The notes under the pieces were generated by a model. The model searched no databases, was not told the origin of the DNA, and was given only the letters and a program-made list of their open reading frames with translations. 64,000 bases of DNA from Paenibacillus sp. VTT E-133291 (GTDB taxonomy: Bacteria; Bacillota; Bacilli; Paenibacillales; Paenibacillaceae). Both the position numbers and the translations under genes were made by a program. The DNA is taken from NCBI RefSeq assembly GCF_002264395.1, contig NZ_NFVA01000016.1, positions 21,856 to 85,855 of the forward strand, written 5' to 3'. This document shows positions 1 through 8,778 of the stretch, in pieces; the stretch's first letter is position 1; each line of letters begins with the position of its first letter.

Positions 1-2
1 AG

Positions 3-584
3 AACAAAATCTATATTATGTTCAACAAACCTAAAGGCGTTATTACAAGTGCTTCCGATCCAAAGGGTCGCAAGGTTGTAACAGACTACCTTAAAGGAAT
101 TACAGAACGGGTTTACCCTGTAGGCCGTCTGGATTACGATACGGAAGGACTGCTGCTGTTAACGAATGATGGAGATTTCGCTAACTTGCTTACCCATCCT
201 AAGCATCATGTACCTAAGACGTATCATGCAACGGTCAAGGGTATTCCGCATGGCACCGCATTGGACAAGCTAAAAGCCGGCATCAAGCTGGAGGATGGCA
301 TGACAGCGCCTGCTGAGGTGGAGTACAAGGATATTGACGAAGCGAATAAAGAAGCAGTAATCAGCATAACGATTCACGAGGGACGTAACCGTCAGGTACG
401 ACGCATGTTTGATGCGATTTCACACCCCGTTATCCGTCTGAAGCGGATTTCTTTCGGGGATATTATGCTGCAAAATCTTAAACGTGGCTCCTACCGTCAT
501 TTGACCAAAGATGAAATTAACCATCTGCAGCAAATTGCCAAAGCAGGATTACTCAAAGAAAGAACTCCACGTAAAGAGTCATAA
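3..584 (+). CDS. rluB: Pseudouridine synthase RluB, 3' part
   Basis: Ribosomal large-subunit pseudouridine synthase of the RluB/RsuA family, which isomerises a uridine in 23S rRNA in the cytoplasm. The reading frame is open back to the first bases of the window, and the residues before the first Met (NKIYI) fit the family, so the gene starts outside and its N-terminal S4 RNA-binding domain is missing here. The catalytic-Asp motif GRLDYDTEGLLLLTNDG is present, as is the C-terminal GRNRQVRRMF motif. In Bacillus the gene lies directly before resA, as here. The enzyme family is secure; the exact target uridine is inferred from homology. Confidence 0.93.
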   Translation, partial: NKIYIMFNKPKGVITSASDPKGRKVVTDYLKGITERVYPVGRLDYDTEGLLLLTNDGDFANLLTHPKHHVPKTYHATVKGIPHGTALDKLKAGIKLEDGMTAPAEVEYKDIDEANKEAVISITIHEGRNRQVRRMFDAISHPVIRLKRISFGDIMLQNLKRGSYRHLTKDEINHLQQIAKAGLLKERTPRKES

Positions 585-595
585 AGACACACAAT

Positions 596-640
596 ATTCA
601 CAATTAAACCCCCTAATGCTGTGACGAAATTCGCTATAAT
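596..640 (+). promoter_or_regulatory. Candidate resA promoter with ResD-like box
   Basis: A TATAAT hexamer lies at 635-640, 65 bp before resA, but no good -35 element lies 16-18 bp upstream, which suits an activator-dependent promoter. At 596-605 the minus strand reads AATTGTGAAT, resembling the TTGTGAA-type box reported for ResD in Bacillus. That resABC is ResD-activated is known in B. subtilis; the site itself is inferred. Confidence 0.35.
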
Positions 641-704
641 GTTCATAGGATGTTCACACCTTACAACATAAGTATGAGTTGCGTCACAGAAGGGGGCTTT
701 ACAT

Positions 705-1226
705 GTGGGTAAAGCGAGAAAACCAATTCAAATCGTAATTCTGTTTCTAATCGTTCTAGTGGGTGGTTATGCAATTGGTTCCTCTGTATTTGGTGGAAGC
801 GGAAAACCAGAGGAAGGTAGTAAAGCGCCTGCCATTGATTTGCTGGGTCTTGATGGACTGGGGCATACATTAGACGAGTATAAGGGTAAGACTATTGTGC
901 TGAATTTCTGGGGCTCATGGTGCACGCCTTGTGTAAAAGAAATGCCGGCTCTCCAAGCACAATGGGAAAAATGGAAGGACAAAGATGTAGTCGTTATTGG
1001 AATCAACGTAGGTGAAGATCAGATGACTGTTGAAAATTTTGTGAAGCAAGTCGATATTGATTTTCCGATTTTGATGGACACGGGACGAGACGCTGTACGA
1101 AGTTATGGTATTTCTCCACTCCCTACTACTTTTTTCATTAATGCAAAGGGTAAAATTGACAGCATTCATATTGGCCAGCTTGATTTAGATTCACTAGATG
1201 ATCAAATTGGGAAGCTGGTGGATTGA
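705..1226 (+). CDS. resA: Thiol-disulfide oxidoreductase ResA
   Basis: Membrane-anchored, extracytoplasmic thioredoxin-fold protein that reduces the heme-binding cysteines of apocytochrome c before heme attachment by ResBC. One N-terminal transmembrane anchor spans about residues 8-26. The thioredoxin domain carries the redox motif W-C-T-P-C (Cys73 and Cys76) and a cis-proline region near SPLPTTFF. Length is 173 aa, normal for ResA. The start is a GTG at 705 behind AGAAGGGGG; the overlapping ATG at 703 is in another frame. It is the first gene of resABC, and its stop overlaps the resB start by one base. Confidence 0.95.
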   Translation: MGKARKPIQIVILFLIVLVGGYAIGSSVFGGSGKPEEGSKAPAIDLLGLDGLGHTLDEYKGKTIVLNFWGSWCTPCVKEMPALQAQWEKWKDKDVVVIGINVGEDQMTVENFVKQVDIDFPILMDTGRDAVRSYGISPLPTTFFINAKGKIDSIHIGQLDLDSLDDQIGKLVD

Positions 1227-2911
1227 TGAGTGAACGCGAGGCTTTTATAACCAATACCAAATGTGAATGTGGCCACCAGAACCCTGTAGGCACTGTTCTA
1301 TGTGAAGCATGTGGAAAGCCGCTTGGCAAAGAATCGGACTGGGGCGAGAATCTGGAAATGCGTTATGATGGTGTAGCCCGTCGTTCGCAGCGTGTTAATC
1401 CAAGCATTATTGATCGAGTTTGGAACTTTTTTTCATCTGTAAAAATAGCCATTTATCTTATCGTTTTGACACTGTTAGGCTCTATGCTGGGAACCGTTTT
1501 CCCACAGGAGAGTACTTTTCTTAATATTGATGCATCGACTTATTATAAGCAGGAGTACGGAACAGCTGGGGACATCTACTATAAACTTGGACTTTCACAT
1601 ACATACGAATCCTGGTGGTTTGTGACTCTACTCGTAATGATTGGCGCTTCATTAGTCATTTGTAGTTTGGACAGAGTACTTCCGCTGTATAAGGCATTAA
1701 CTAGGCAGAAGATTCGGAAACATCGTCAGTTCTTAATCCGGCAAAAGGCTGTGCTAGTTACTGAAGTGCATGAAGAACCAGAAGCTTGGGTTGCTCGGGT
1801 GGTTCAGCCTATGCGTAAAAAGGGCTACCGAGTCAAGACGGATGGAGGAGCGCTGCTGGCAGAGAAACACCGCTTCAGCCGCTGGGGACCTTACGTAATA
1901 CATATTGGTTTGATTATTTTTTTACTTGCTGTACTGGCAAGAGGATTGCCGGGTCTCAACATGGATCAGCATCTTGCTTTCCCGCAAGGGGAGATTACAC
2001 AGATTCCGGATACCACCTACTATTTGAAAAACGAGAAATTCACCGTAGAGTTCTACACAGATGAAGAGATGCCTGAGGAGTTTCGGGGCAAAAAAATCCT
2101 TCCCAAATTATTCCAAACTAAAGCAGTGCTATATAAATGTACCGCGGATTGCGCAGATCCTACTAAGGAACCGCAGCTTACCGAGGTGACAACACATGAT
2201 ATCCAAGTAAACTCACCTTTGGATTATAAAGGATTGAAAGCGTATCAGTTTGATTATGATCTAACACCTGTACTGCGTTCTGTACAGCCAGTGCTTAAGA
2301 ACTCCACCACTGGGGGGTCGTACGGTAAATTTAAACTGGACATGAAGAATCCGCAGCGTACAATTACAGCGGGACCCTATACGATGACTTTAAAAGAGAA
2401 GTATATGGATTTTGGACTCAATGAGGATGGTCAGCCGATATCTAAGTCACCTTATCCGAATGCACCAGCATTCTTATTCTTGATTCAAGGACCGGATTTG
2501 CCAGCAGAAGGGCAGCAGTACTTCTATTTTCCTAAGCAGGTGGATAAGTCTCAGTTTCAGCAGGTGGCTATTAACGATAAGCTTGGTGGCAGCAATAGAT
2601 TTCTTGAGCTTGAAGTGGACAACATGAGCGATGTTGATTTTTCGGAATCGACTACATACTTGAATATACGTATTGATCGTGCAATGCCTTTTGTATGGTT
2701 AGGTGCAGCAATCGTGATGCTGGGTTTAGTCCTTGGATTCTACTGGCAGCATAGACGCATCTGGCTTACCGTTGTAAACGGAGAGCTAATCCTCGGAGGA
2801 CATACGAACAAGAATTGGTTCGGTTTCCGTCGTGAGATCGTTTCTATTTTAGAAAAAGTAGATATGGTAGTCGATGAAAAATCAATAGATAATGGAGGAG
2901 GCCTAACATGA
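1226..2911 (+). CDS. resB: Cytochrome c biogenesis protein ResB
   Basis: Integral membrane component of the system II cytochrome c maturation machinery; with ResC it moves heme across the membrane and ligates it to apocytochrome c. Three N-terminal transmembrane segments (about residues 64-85, 124-147 and 214-235), a large extracytoplasmic domain and a last segment near residue 485 give the ResB layout. The N-terminus has a short C-x-C-G...C-x2-C-G zinc-ribbon-like element. A TTG at 1223 is also possible, but the ATG at 1226 overlaps the resA stop and is preferred, giving 561 aa. The 3' end overlaps resC by four bases (ATGA). Confidence 0.94.
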   Translation: MSEREAFITNTKCECGHQNPVGTVLCEACGKPLGKESDWGENLEMRYDGVARRSQRVNPSIIDRVWNFFSSVKIAIYLIVLTLLGSMLGTVFPQESTFLNIDASTYYKQEYGTAGDIYYKLGLSHTYESWWFVTLLVMIGASLVICSLDRVLPLYKALTRQKIRKHRQFLIRQKAVLVTEVHEEPEAWVARVVQPMRKKGYRVKTDGGALLAEKHRFSRWGPYVIHIGLIIFLLAVLARGLPGLNMDQHLAFPQGEITQIPDTTYYLKNEKFTVEFYTDEEMPEEFRGKKILPKLFQTKAVLYKCTADCADPTKEPQLTEVTTHDIQVNSPLDYKGLKAYQFDYDLTPVLRSVQPVLKNSTTGGSYGKFKLDMKNPQRTITAGPYTMTLKEKYMDFGLNEDGQPISKSPYPNAPAFLFLIQGPDLPAEGQQYFYFPKQVDKSQFQQVAINDKLGGSNRFLELEVDNMSDVDFSESTTYLNIRIDRAMPFVWLGAAIVMLGLVLGFYWQHRRIWLTVVNGELILGGHTNKNWFGFRREIVSILEKVDMVVDEKSIDNGGGLT

Positions 2912-4170
2912 GCTTGCTCGATATCAGCAGCGCTGTCTTTATTGCCGCATTCTTATTATACAGCGGGTCGTTTATGTTATTCACTATCGCTATCATGGGT
3001 CGCAAGTGGTCGGGCCGCAAGCCAGAGGAACATACTGCTCGATGGGGTAAAATAGCTTTTATTGTTTCTTCTATAGGTCTTATCTTTCATCTTATTTATT
3101 TCTTTACACGTTGGTTTGGTGCAGGACATATTCCAGTCAGCAATATGTATGAGTTCATGACTTTCTTATCCATGATGGTTATGGTAGCCTTTACAGTGAT
3201 ATACGCGATCTATCGCAAAGTTATTCTCGGTCTGTTTGCAGTTCCAATTAGCATTATTGTGATGGCGTACGCAGCTGTATTTCCACAGGAGGTTCAGCCG
3301 TTAATTCCATCCCTGCAATCGAACTATCTCAAGATCCACGTAACACTGGCAGCACTGGGTGAATCCTTTTTCGCGGTAGGATTTGCGGCAGGGCTGATGT
3401 ATCTGCTGCGGACTGTTAATTTTGCAAGTAAAGAGAAGGCAGATCGTAAGCAACAGAGACTGATTGAATTTACTCTCTTTTCAATCATTGTTATAATTGG
3501 GTTTCTGGGTTCAGTTTTTGCTTTCCGCGGAGCAGGTTATGAGACTGTTTTTGTTCGTCACAACGTTACGATTGACAGCGCAGGGCAGGAAAATAGTACA
3601 ATAGAGAAAGTGAGTTATCGAATGCCGCCGATTGTGGCTCCTCACAATAGCGAAATTGAAAGCTTCCAGTCGTTTCTTGGCATGAAAGAACCTCTCTTTG
3701 AAGCTCCTTCATGGATGAATGGTGTGAATGCTGGCCGGAAGTTTAATACTGTAATCTGGTCGATTCTTTCCGGATTACTCCTTTACGGAATTCTTCGCTT
3801 GATCGTACGCAAGCCGCTAGGCGCAGCGATTCACCCGGTTATGGAGGGGATTGATGAAGGCGATCTAGATGAGATAACGTATAGGGCGATAGCCATTGGC
3901 TTTCCTATTTTTACATTAGGCGCTTTGATTTTTGCAATGATATGGGCGCAAATAGCCTGGGGAAGATTCTGGGGATGGGACCCCAAAGAAGTCTGGGCAC
4001 TCGTTACTTGGCTCTTCTATAGTGCTTATCTTCATTTACGATTGGCTCGTGGATGGCAAGGGCGAAAATCTGCCTGGCTTGCCGTTCTAGGTTTTTTGGT
4101 CGTAATGTTTACCTTAGTTGGCGTTAATCTAGTCATCGCCGGACTTCATTCTTATGCGGGGACGGACTGA
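2908..4170 (+). CDS. resC: Cytochrome c biogenesis protein ResC (CcsA family)
   Basis: Multi-pass membrane heme-handling protein of the CcsA/ResC family, partner of ResB in heme export and attachment to c-type cytochromes. The family signature, the tryptophan-rich WWD-type motif WGRFWGWDPKEVWAL, is present near residues 350-364, along with at least seven hydrophobic segments. Length is 420 aa, close to B. subtilis ResC. It starts at ATG 2908 behind AATGGAGGAGG and overlaps resB by four bases, so translation is probably coupled. Confidence 0.95.
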   Translation: MSLLDISSAVFIAAFLLYSGSFMLFTIAIMGRKWSGRKPEEHTARWGKIAFIVSSIGLIFHLIYFFTRWFGAGHIPVSNMYEFMTFLSMMVMVAFTVIYAIYRKVILGLFAVPISIIVMAYAAVFPQEVQPLIPSLQSNYLKIHVTLAALGESFFAVGFAAGLMYLLRTVNFASKEKADRKQQRLIEFTLFSIIVIIGFLGSVFAFRGAGYETVFVRHNVTIDSAGQENSTIEKVSYRMPPIVAPHNSEIESFQSFLGMKEPLFEAPSWMNGVNAGRKFNTVIWSILSGLLLYGILRLIVRKPLGAAIHPVMEGIDEGDLDEITYRAIAIGFPIFTLGALIFAMIWAQIAWGRFWGWDPKEVWALVTWLFYSAYLHLRLARGWQGRKSAWLAVLGFLVVMFTLVGVNLVIAGLHSYAGTD

Positions 4171-4247
4171 GCATAGTTTACCTGCTAACACAGCACAATG
4201 GATTTAAGGTTACGTTCTACTGTATTTGATGAAGGGGTTGTTGTGAA

Positions 4248-4964
4248 ATGGCAGATCATTTAAACAGAATTCTGGTAGTGGATGATGAGGAACGCATTCG
4301 CCGCCTGCTAAAGATGTATCTTGAAAAAGAAGGTTATGAAATCGACGAAGCTGAAGATGGCGAAATTGCTCTTCGTAAAGCAACAGCAAATGACTACGGT
4401 CTAATTTTGCTGGATGTTATGCTGCCTGGCATTGATGGAATGGAAGTGCTGACCCGACTCAGAGGGGTCAAGTCGACACCTGTCTTAATGCTTACAGCTA
4501 AAGGTGAAGAGATTAATCGTGTACAGGGCTTTGAAATGGGCGCGGATGATTATGTCGTGAAGCCATTTAGCCCTCGCGAAGTGATTTATCGCGTGAAGGC
4601 TATTATGCGCCGTTCTTCGGCAACCGCATTTTTGTCCAAAGAGAGCAACTCCAGTAATAACATTGTATTCACTCATCTTATTATTGAGCATGACGCACAC
4701 CGGGTTACTGCTGGTGGTGAAGAAGTGAGTCTGACACCGAAAGAATACGAACTGCTGCATTATTTGGCGATTTCACCGGATAAAGTGTTCTCTCGTGAAG
4801 AACTGCTTAAAGATGTTTGGAATTATGAGTTTTTCGGAGATTTGCGTACAGTCGATACCCATGTTAAGCGTCTTCGTGAAAAACTGAATAAGGTTTCACC
4901 GGAATCCGCGGCGATGATTACAACTGTATGGGGTGTAGGTTATAAACTTGAGGTACCTAAATAA
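4248..4964 (+). CDS. resD: Response regulator ResD
   Basis: OmpR/PhoB-class response regulator that in Bacillus switches on respiration and cytochrome genes at low oxygen or with nitric oxide. The receiver domain (about 1-120) has the acidic pocket DDE near residues 12-14, the phosphoacceptor Asp56 in LLDVMLPG and Lys105 in VVKPF. The C-terminal winged helix (about 140-236) contains the recognition-region residues DLRTVDTHVKRLREKL. Length is 238 aa. ATG 4248 follows GAAGGGG. It abuts resE without a gap and lies 78 bp after resC. Confidence 0.95.
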   Translation: MADHLNRILVVDDEERIRRLLKMYLEKEGYEIDEAEDGEIALRKATANDYGLILLDVMLPGIDGMEVLTRLRGVKSTPVLMLTAKGEEINRVQGFEMGADDYVVKPFSPREVIYRVKAIMRRSSATAFLSKESNSSNNIVFTHLIIEHDAHRVTAGGEEVSLTPKEYELLHYLAISPDKVFSREELLKDVWNYEFFGDLRTVDTHVKRLREKLNKVSPESAAMITTVWGVGYKLEVPK

Positions 4965-6401
4965 GTGAACTTCTGGAGAAGTCTTGTCGGCAAGCTGTGG
5001 GTCACGATCATCTGCCTGGTCGCTGTCGTGCTGATTACACTCGGGTTGTTTCTACTTCCCTATATCGACAGCAACTTTGCTAATTCCGGCGATATCAAAC
5101 GTTTATTTATGTATACGTGCATGATCGGATTTTCCTTGACGACATTCTTCGCATTGTTCTTGTTCACCAAGATCACTCAACCGATGCAACGTGTCATCGA
5201 GGCTGCAAACAACATTCGACGTGGTGAATACGGAACAAGGCTGACGCTTGTCACAAGCGATGAAATTGGCCAATTGGCAACTTCCTTTAACCATATGGCT
5301 GAGGAGTTGGAAGAGAATATTCGCAGTCTGCACCATGAAAAGGGTCATCTATCCAGTGTATTGCGTAGCATGAGTGATGCTGTAATCACCTTTGATACCC
5401 TAGGCCAGATTATTCTGACCAATCCGCATGGTCAATCGCTACTTGAGAGCTGGAGCGATTTAGAGTGGGAACAAGAGAGCGACATTGAACCTCATACGGA
5501 AACGGCTGAGAGTAATGTTCCACCTCCCCTGCGTCCTTTATTTTTGAGCACGTTGAAGCAAGGCGGCGATGAGCGCTCGAATGTACATGTCCGGCAGGGC
5601 GTGTGGTCAGTGCATATGGCACCTTTATACTCTGAAGGAAGCATTCGTGGGGTGGTTGCTGTTCTGCGTGATGTGACTGAAGAGGTACGGCTCGAGAAAA
5701 TGCGCCGTGACTTCGTGGCAAATGTTTCTCATGAGATTCGGACTCCGTTATCGATGATGCAAGGTTATAGTGAGGCTTTACTTGACGGTATGGCTTCTTC
5801 ACCAGAGGAAAGCAGTGAACTGATTCAGGTCATTCATGATGAATCACTCCGTATGGGACGTCTTGTAAAGGATCTGCTCGACCTTGCGCGAATGGAAGCT
5901 GGACATACGGATATGTTGAAGGCAGAAGTAGATGTGAACGAACTGCTGGAACGAGTGTATCGCAAATTTTCCGTACGTGCGAAAGAGCGTGATATTCATC
6001 TGCAGCTAAATAAAGACAGCGATGTTCTTGTTCTTAAAGCGGCGGATGAAGATAAGCTTGAGCAGGTCTTAACCAATTTGCTCGATAATGCTTTTCGTCA
6101 TACGCAGGGTGGCAAGAAGATCACAGTTCATACAGGAACTTGTGTCTTAGAAGGGCGTTGCTATTTTGAAATTAAAATTCAGGATGAAGGCGTCGGCATT
6201 CCGCAGGAAGATCTGCCGTATATATTTGATCGTTTCTACAAAGCCGATAAGGCACGTGTACGGGGAGAATCAGGTGGAACGGGACTTGGGCTTGCGATTG
6301 TTAAAAATATTGTTGAGTCGCATCACGGAACCATTTCAGCTTCCAGTAAGTTGGGCGAAAGTACAACCTTTACCCTAAGACTTCCTGTCGAAAAACAGTA
6401 A
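4965..6401 (+). CDS. resE: Sensor histidine kinase ResE, reduced extracellular part
   Basis: Membrane sensor kinase partner of ResD. Two transmembrane segments (about 12-32 and 48-68) are separated by only about 15 residues. They are followed by a HAMP linker (about 69-122), a PAS-like domain (about 130-240), the dimerisation/phosphoacceptor domain with His256 in SHEIRTPLS and a C-terminal ATPase domain with N, G1 and G2 boxes (NLLDNAFRH, DEGVGI, GGTGLGL). The 478 aa length is shorter than Bacillus ResE because the large extracytoplasmic domain is absent; signal sensing must lie in the HAMP/PAS part. GTG 4965 directly follows the resD stop. Confidence 0.92.
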   Translation: MNFWRSLVGKLWVTIICLVAVVLITLGLFLLPYIDSNFANSGDIKRLFMYTCMIGFSLTTFFALFLFTKITQPMQRVIEAANNIRRGEYGTRLTLVTSDEIGQLATSFNHMAEELEENIRSLHHEKGHLSSVLRSMSDAVITFDTLGQIILTNPHGQSLLESWSDLEWEQESDIEPHTETAESNVPPPLRPLFLSTLKQGGDERSNVHVRQGVWSVHMAPLYSEGSIRGVVAVLRDVTEEVRLEKMRRDFVANVSHEIRTPLSMMQGYSEALLDGMASSPEESSELIQVIHDESLRMGRLVKDLLDLARMEAGHTDMLKAEVDVNELLERVYRKFSVRAKERDIHLQLNKDSDVLVLKAADEDKLEQVLTNLLDNAFRHTQGGKKITVHTGTCVLEGRCYFEIKIQDEGVGIPQEDLPYIFDRFYKADKARVRGESGGTGLGLAIVKNIVESHHGTISASSKLGESTTFTLRLPVEKQ

Positions 6402-6421
6402 TTCCAAACACAATGTGTGAT

Positions 6422-6449
6422 AGCGCCTCTGACAGCAGAGGTGCTTTTT
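6422..6449 (+). terminator. Terminator after resE
   Basis: Ten-base stem AGCGCCTCTG / CAGAGGTGCT with one G-T pair and a four-base loop, followed by five T. It ends the resDE transcript. Confidence 0.85.
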
Positions 6450-6519
6450 GTTGAAACAAACACATTAATCTTGTTCATCGTGGAACATATCTCATTGTTT
6501 ATGCTTGGGAGGCCAGCAA

Positions 6520-8013
6520 ATGATTTTATCTTTAGACCAAGGGACTACTAGTTCACGAGCCATAGTGTTCGATAAGGACGCTAGAATCGTCTCACAAGGG
6601 CAATACGAGGTTAAACAATCTTTCCCACACCCTGGCTGGGTGGAACATGACCCAGAGCAAATTTGGGCGTCACAGCTTGCAGCTGCAAGAGATGCGATTA
6701 CTCGGGGCGGGATAACACCTCAGGAAATATCTTCTATTGGAATTACAAATCAGAGGGAAACGGCCCTAATCTGGGATAGAGCAACGGGTAAGCCGATTTA
6801 TCCTGCGATTGTGTGGCAGGACAGACGTACTGCAGAGCTGTGTGAAGAGATCAAGAATAGGGGATTAGAGGGACTCATTGCTAGCAAGACTGGACTCGTT
6901 GTGGATGCTTATTTTTCTGCAACTAAATTCTCCTGGATTCTTGATCATGTGGACGGCGCACGAGAGCGGGGGAATAATGGCGAGCTACTAGCTGGGACCG
7001 TAGACAGCTGGCTTATCTGGAAGCTTACTGGTGGAGCTGTACATGCTACTGATGTAACTAATGCTTCGCGTACAATGCTATATAATCTACATAAGCGCTG
7101 CTGGGACGAAGAGCTGATGGAAGAGCTTGGTGTACCCCGCTCCATCCTGCCGGAAGTGAGAATGTCCGGTAGTGAATTTGGAGCAGCAGATGCGCAGTGG
7201 TTCGGGGCAGAAATACCTATTCACTCTGTATTGGGAGATCAGCAGGCTGCTTTGTTTGGACATACTTGTCTTGAACCCGGAAGTGCCAAAAACACATATG
7301 GAACTGGATGCTTTATTCTAATGAATACAGGTACAGAAGCTGTAGTCTCCAGTCATGGATTGTTGACCACTGTAGCTTGGGGAATGGGGGATGAACTCTA
7401 CTATGCACTCGAGGGCAGTGTGTTTGTAGCCGGAGCGGCTGTACAATGGCTTCAGGAGGGGCTAGGCCTCATAGCGGAGCCAGCAGGCTCAGAAGACAAA
7501 GCGCGGGAAGTGGAGGACAGCGAAGGGGTTGTGGTCGTTCCTGCTTTTACTGGACTAGGTGCACCTTATTGGGATATGTACGCACGTGGAGCAGTCTTCG
7601 GTCTGACAAGAGGGACGACCTCGGCACATTTGGTACGAGCAACGTTAGAGTCGCTAGCATTTCAGTCTAGAGATGTAATTGGGGCGATGGAAAAAGACGC
7701 AGGCATGCCATTGACCGGACTTCGTGTAGATGGGGGAGCTGTTCGTAATGATTTGCTGATGCAGTTCCAGTCTGATATCCTCGGGAGTGAAGTGACTCGA
7801 ACTACATATGCGGAGACGACTGCGCTGGGGGCAGCACTTCTGGCTGGATTAACCTCAGGAGTCTGGACAAGAGAACAACTAGAAAGCTTTAACAAAGCTG
7901 AGAGGGTTTTTTCACCTGAAATGGGTATAGATGAGCGTGAACGACGTTACAACGCCTGGAAAGACGCTGTAGCGCGTACCATGGGTTGGGAAAAACATGA
8001 AAGATATCAGTAA
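6520..8013 (+). CDS. glpK: Glycerol kinase GlpK
   Basis: FGGY-family kinase that phosphorylates glycerol to sn-glycerol 3-phosphate. N-terminal LDQGTTSSRAIVFD (phosphate 1), a central GDQQAALFG block, NTYGTGCF and C-terminal GLRVDGGAVRNDLLMQ are all as in GlpK. The TTG at 6505 is part of the Shine-Dalgarno TTGGGAGG, so ATG 6520 is taken as start (497 aa, normal). Where Bacillus and Enterococcus enzymes carry the HPr-phosphorylated His (Y-H-F-F/Y-G), this one reads A-Q-W-F-G, so that histidine is absent. No glpF or glpD lies beside it. Confidence 0.94.
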   Translation: MILSLDQGTTSSRAIVFDKDARIVSQGQYEVKQSFPHPGWVEHDPEQIWASQLAAARDAITRGGITPQEISSIGITNQRETALIWDRATGKPIYPAIVWQDRRTAELCEEIKNRGLEGLIASKTGLVVDAYFSATKFSWILDHVDGARERGNNGELLAGTVDSWLIWKLTGGAVHATDVTNASRTMLYNLHKRCWDEELMEELGVPRSILPEVRMSGSEFGAADAQWFGAEIPIHSVLGDQQAALFGHTCLEPGSAKNTYGTGCFILMNTGTEAVVSSHGLLTTVAWGMGDELYYALEGSVFVAGAAVQWLQEGLGLIAEPAGSEDKAREVEDSEGVVVVPAFTGLGAPYWDMYARGAVFGLTRGTTSAHLVRATLESLAFQSRDVIGAMEKDAGMPLTGLRVDGGAVRNDLLMQFQSDILGSEVTRTTYAETTALGAALLAGLTSGVWTREQLESFNKAERVFSPEMGIDERERRYNAWKDAVARTMGWEKHERYQ

Positions 8014-8027
8014 TCAGGGAGATGTAT

Positions 8028-8177
8028 ATGTCCATGGTTAACGGAACAGAATCTGATCTACCGAGTGGACTTTCAAAGCCTGTACTTCGGGCACTCCATG
8101 GGATGGGACCAAAAGGGCTTGATGAAATACGGCGTGCGCTAACTGAAAAGGGGTTATCCTTTGCTGGCGAGTCCTAA
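8028..8177 (+). CDS. Short helix-hairpin-helix protein, possibly internally deleted
   Basis: A 49-residue ORF beginning at ATG 8028, six bases after AGGGAG and 14 bp behind glpK. The product reads LPSGLSKPVLRAL at the front and LHGMGPKGLDEIRRALTEKG towards the end. Both halves resemble the RNA-polymerase-alpha-C-terminal-domain-like/HhH small proteins of Bacillales. In those, to my knowledge, about two dozen residues separate the P-x-L-R-A-L part from the L-H-G-M-G-P part. Here the two run directly into each other, as if a deletion had occurred between the similar strings RAL and AL. It may be a remnant or a short functional form. Confidence 0.55.
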   Translation: MSMVNGTESDLPSGLSKPVLRALHGMGPKGLDEIRRALTEKGLSFAGES

Positions 8178-8187
8178 AGACCAGATC

Positions 8188-8242
8188 AACATAAAAAGCG
8201 GCAAGCTAAGGTTAATCCTTGGCCTGCCGCTTTTTATGTTGT
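8188..8242. terminator. Bidirectional terminator
   Basis: A long inverted repeat, ACATAAAAAGCGGCA...TGCCGCTTTTTATGT, with A-run and T-run on either side, so it can stop transcription from glpK (+) and from the minus-strand pair starting at 10.4 kb. Confidence 0.85.
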
Positions 8243-8399
8243 AACGCTTGATATTCAATAACAAATGTTACATTTTTCCATCCAGCGCCCACTGTCCAGG
8301 ACAGAACTTTATCTCCACGTTCGATCTTTCCTATAGTAATCTATCTTCTTAAATCACAATAATAAAGACGAAATGTGTATATTTATGTCGAATTATTAT

Positions 8400-8768
8400 T
8401 TATTGGATCTCTTCTATGGTTTCAAGAAGAATATTAAAGGCTGTGATGATTCTAGGTGCCCCTATAGCGGGTACTAAGTGTAGTAGAATGCCTTTGAGCT
8501 GTTCTACAGTAACTCCTACACGAAGAGCCATAACATAATGAACTCCTAATTGATCGAACTGGCCCATTGCAATTAGAGCAGAAATAACAGAGACTTCCTT
8601 CCAGTCAGCTTCAATGGTATTGCGTTGAAAAATATCTCCATACGCATTACCCATGATGAATTCTGCCAAGTCAGGGAAATGTTCCTTAATCGGAGCTAGT
8701 GCTTTAGCGCCATAGTCTCCTGAGAGATTCGTGAAGTGGTTCAGACCACTGTTAACATTATCTTTCAT
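8400..8768 (-). CDS. Carboxymuconolactone decarboxylase-like protein
   Basis: A 122-aa protein of the carboxymuconolactone decarboxylase/AhpD-like all-helical fold, seen in WKEVSVISALIAMGQFDQLGVHYVMAL and GVTVEQLKGILLHL. It has no C-x2-C pair, so it should not be an AhpD-type peroxidase; this points to the decarboxylase-type subgroup, substrate unknown. The start is ATG on the minus strand after TTAGGAGGCTCACT. It lies 10 bp downstream of the ThDP-enzyme gene and is surely cotranscribed, under the same c-di-GMP riboswitch. The pairing suggests a small catabolic or product-modifying step, which is inference. Confidence 0.8.
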   Translation of the reverse strand: MKDNVNSGLNHFTNLSGDYGAKALAPIKEHFPDLAEFIMGNAYGDIFQRNTIEADWKEVSVISALIAMGQFDQLGVHYVMALRVGVTVEQLKGILLHLVPAIGAPRIITAFNILLETIEEIQ

Positions 8769-8778
8769 AGTGAGCCTC

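Noticed and set aside
6505..6519. TTG 6505 as glpK start
   Set aside because: This TTG is part of the Shine-Dalgarno sequence TTGGGAGG that serves ATG 6520.
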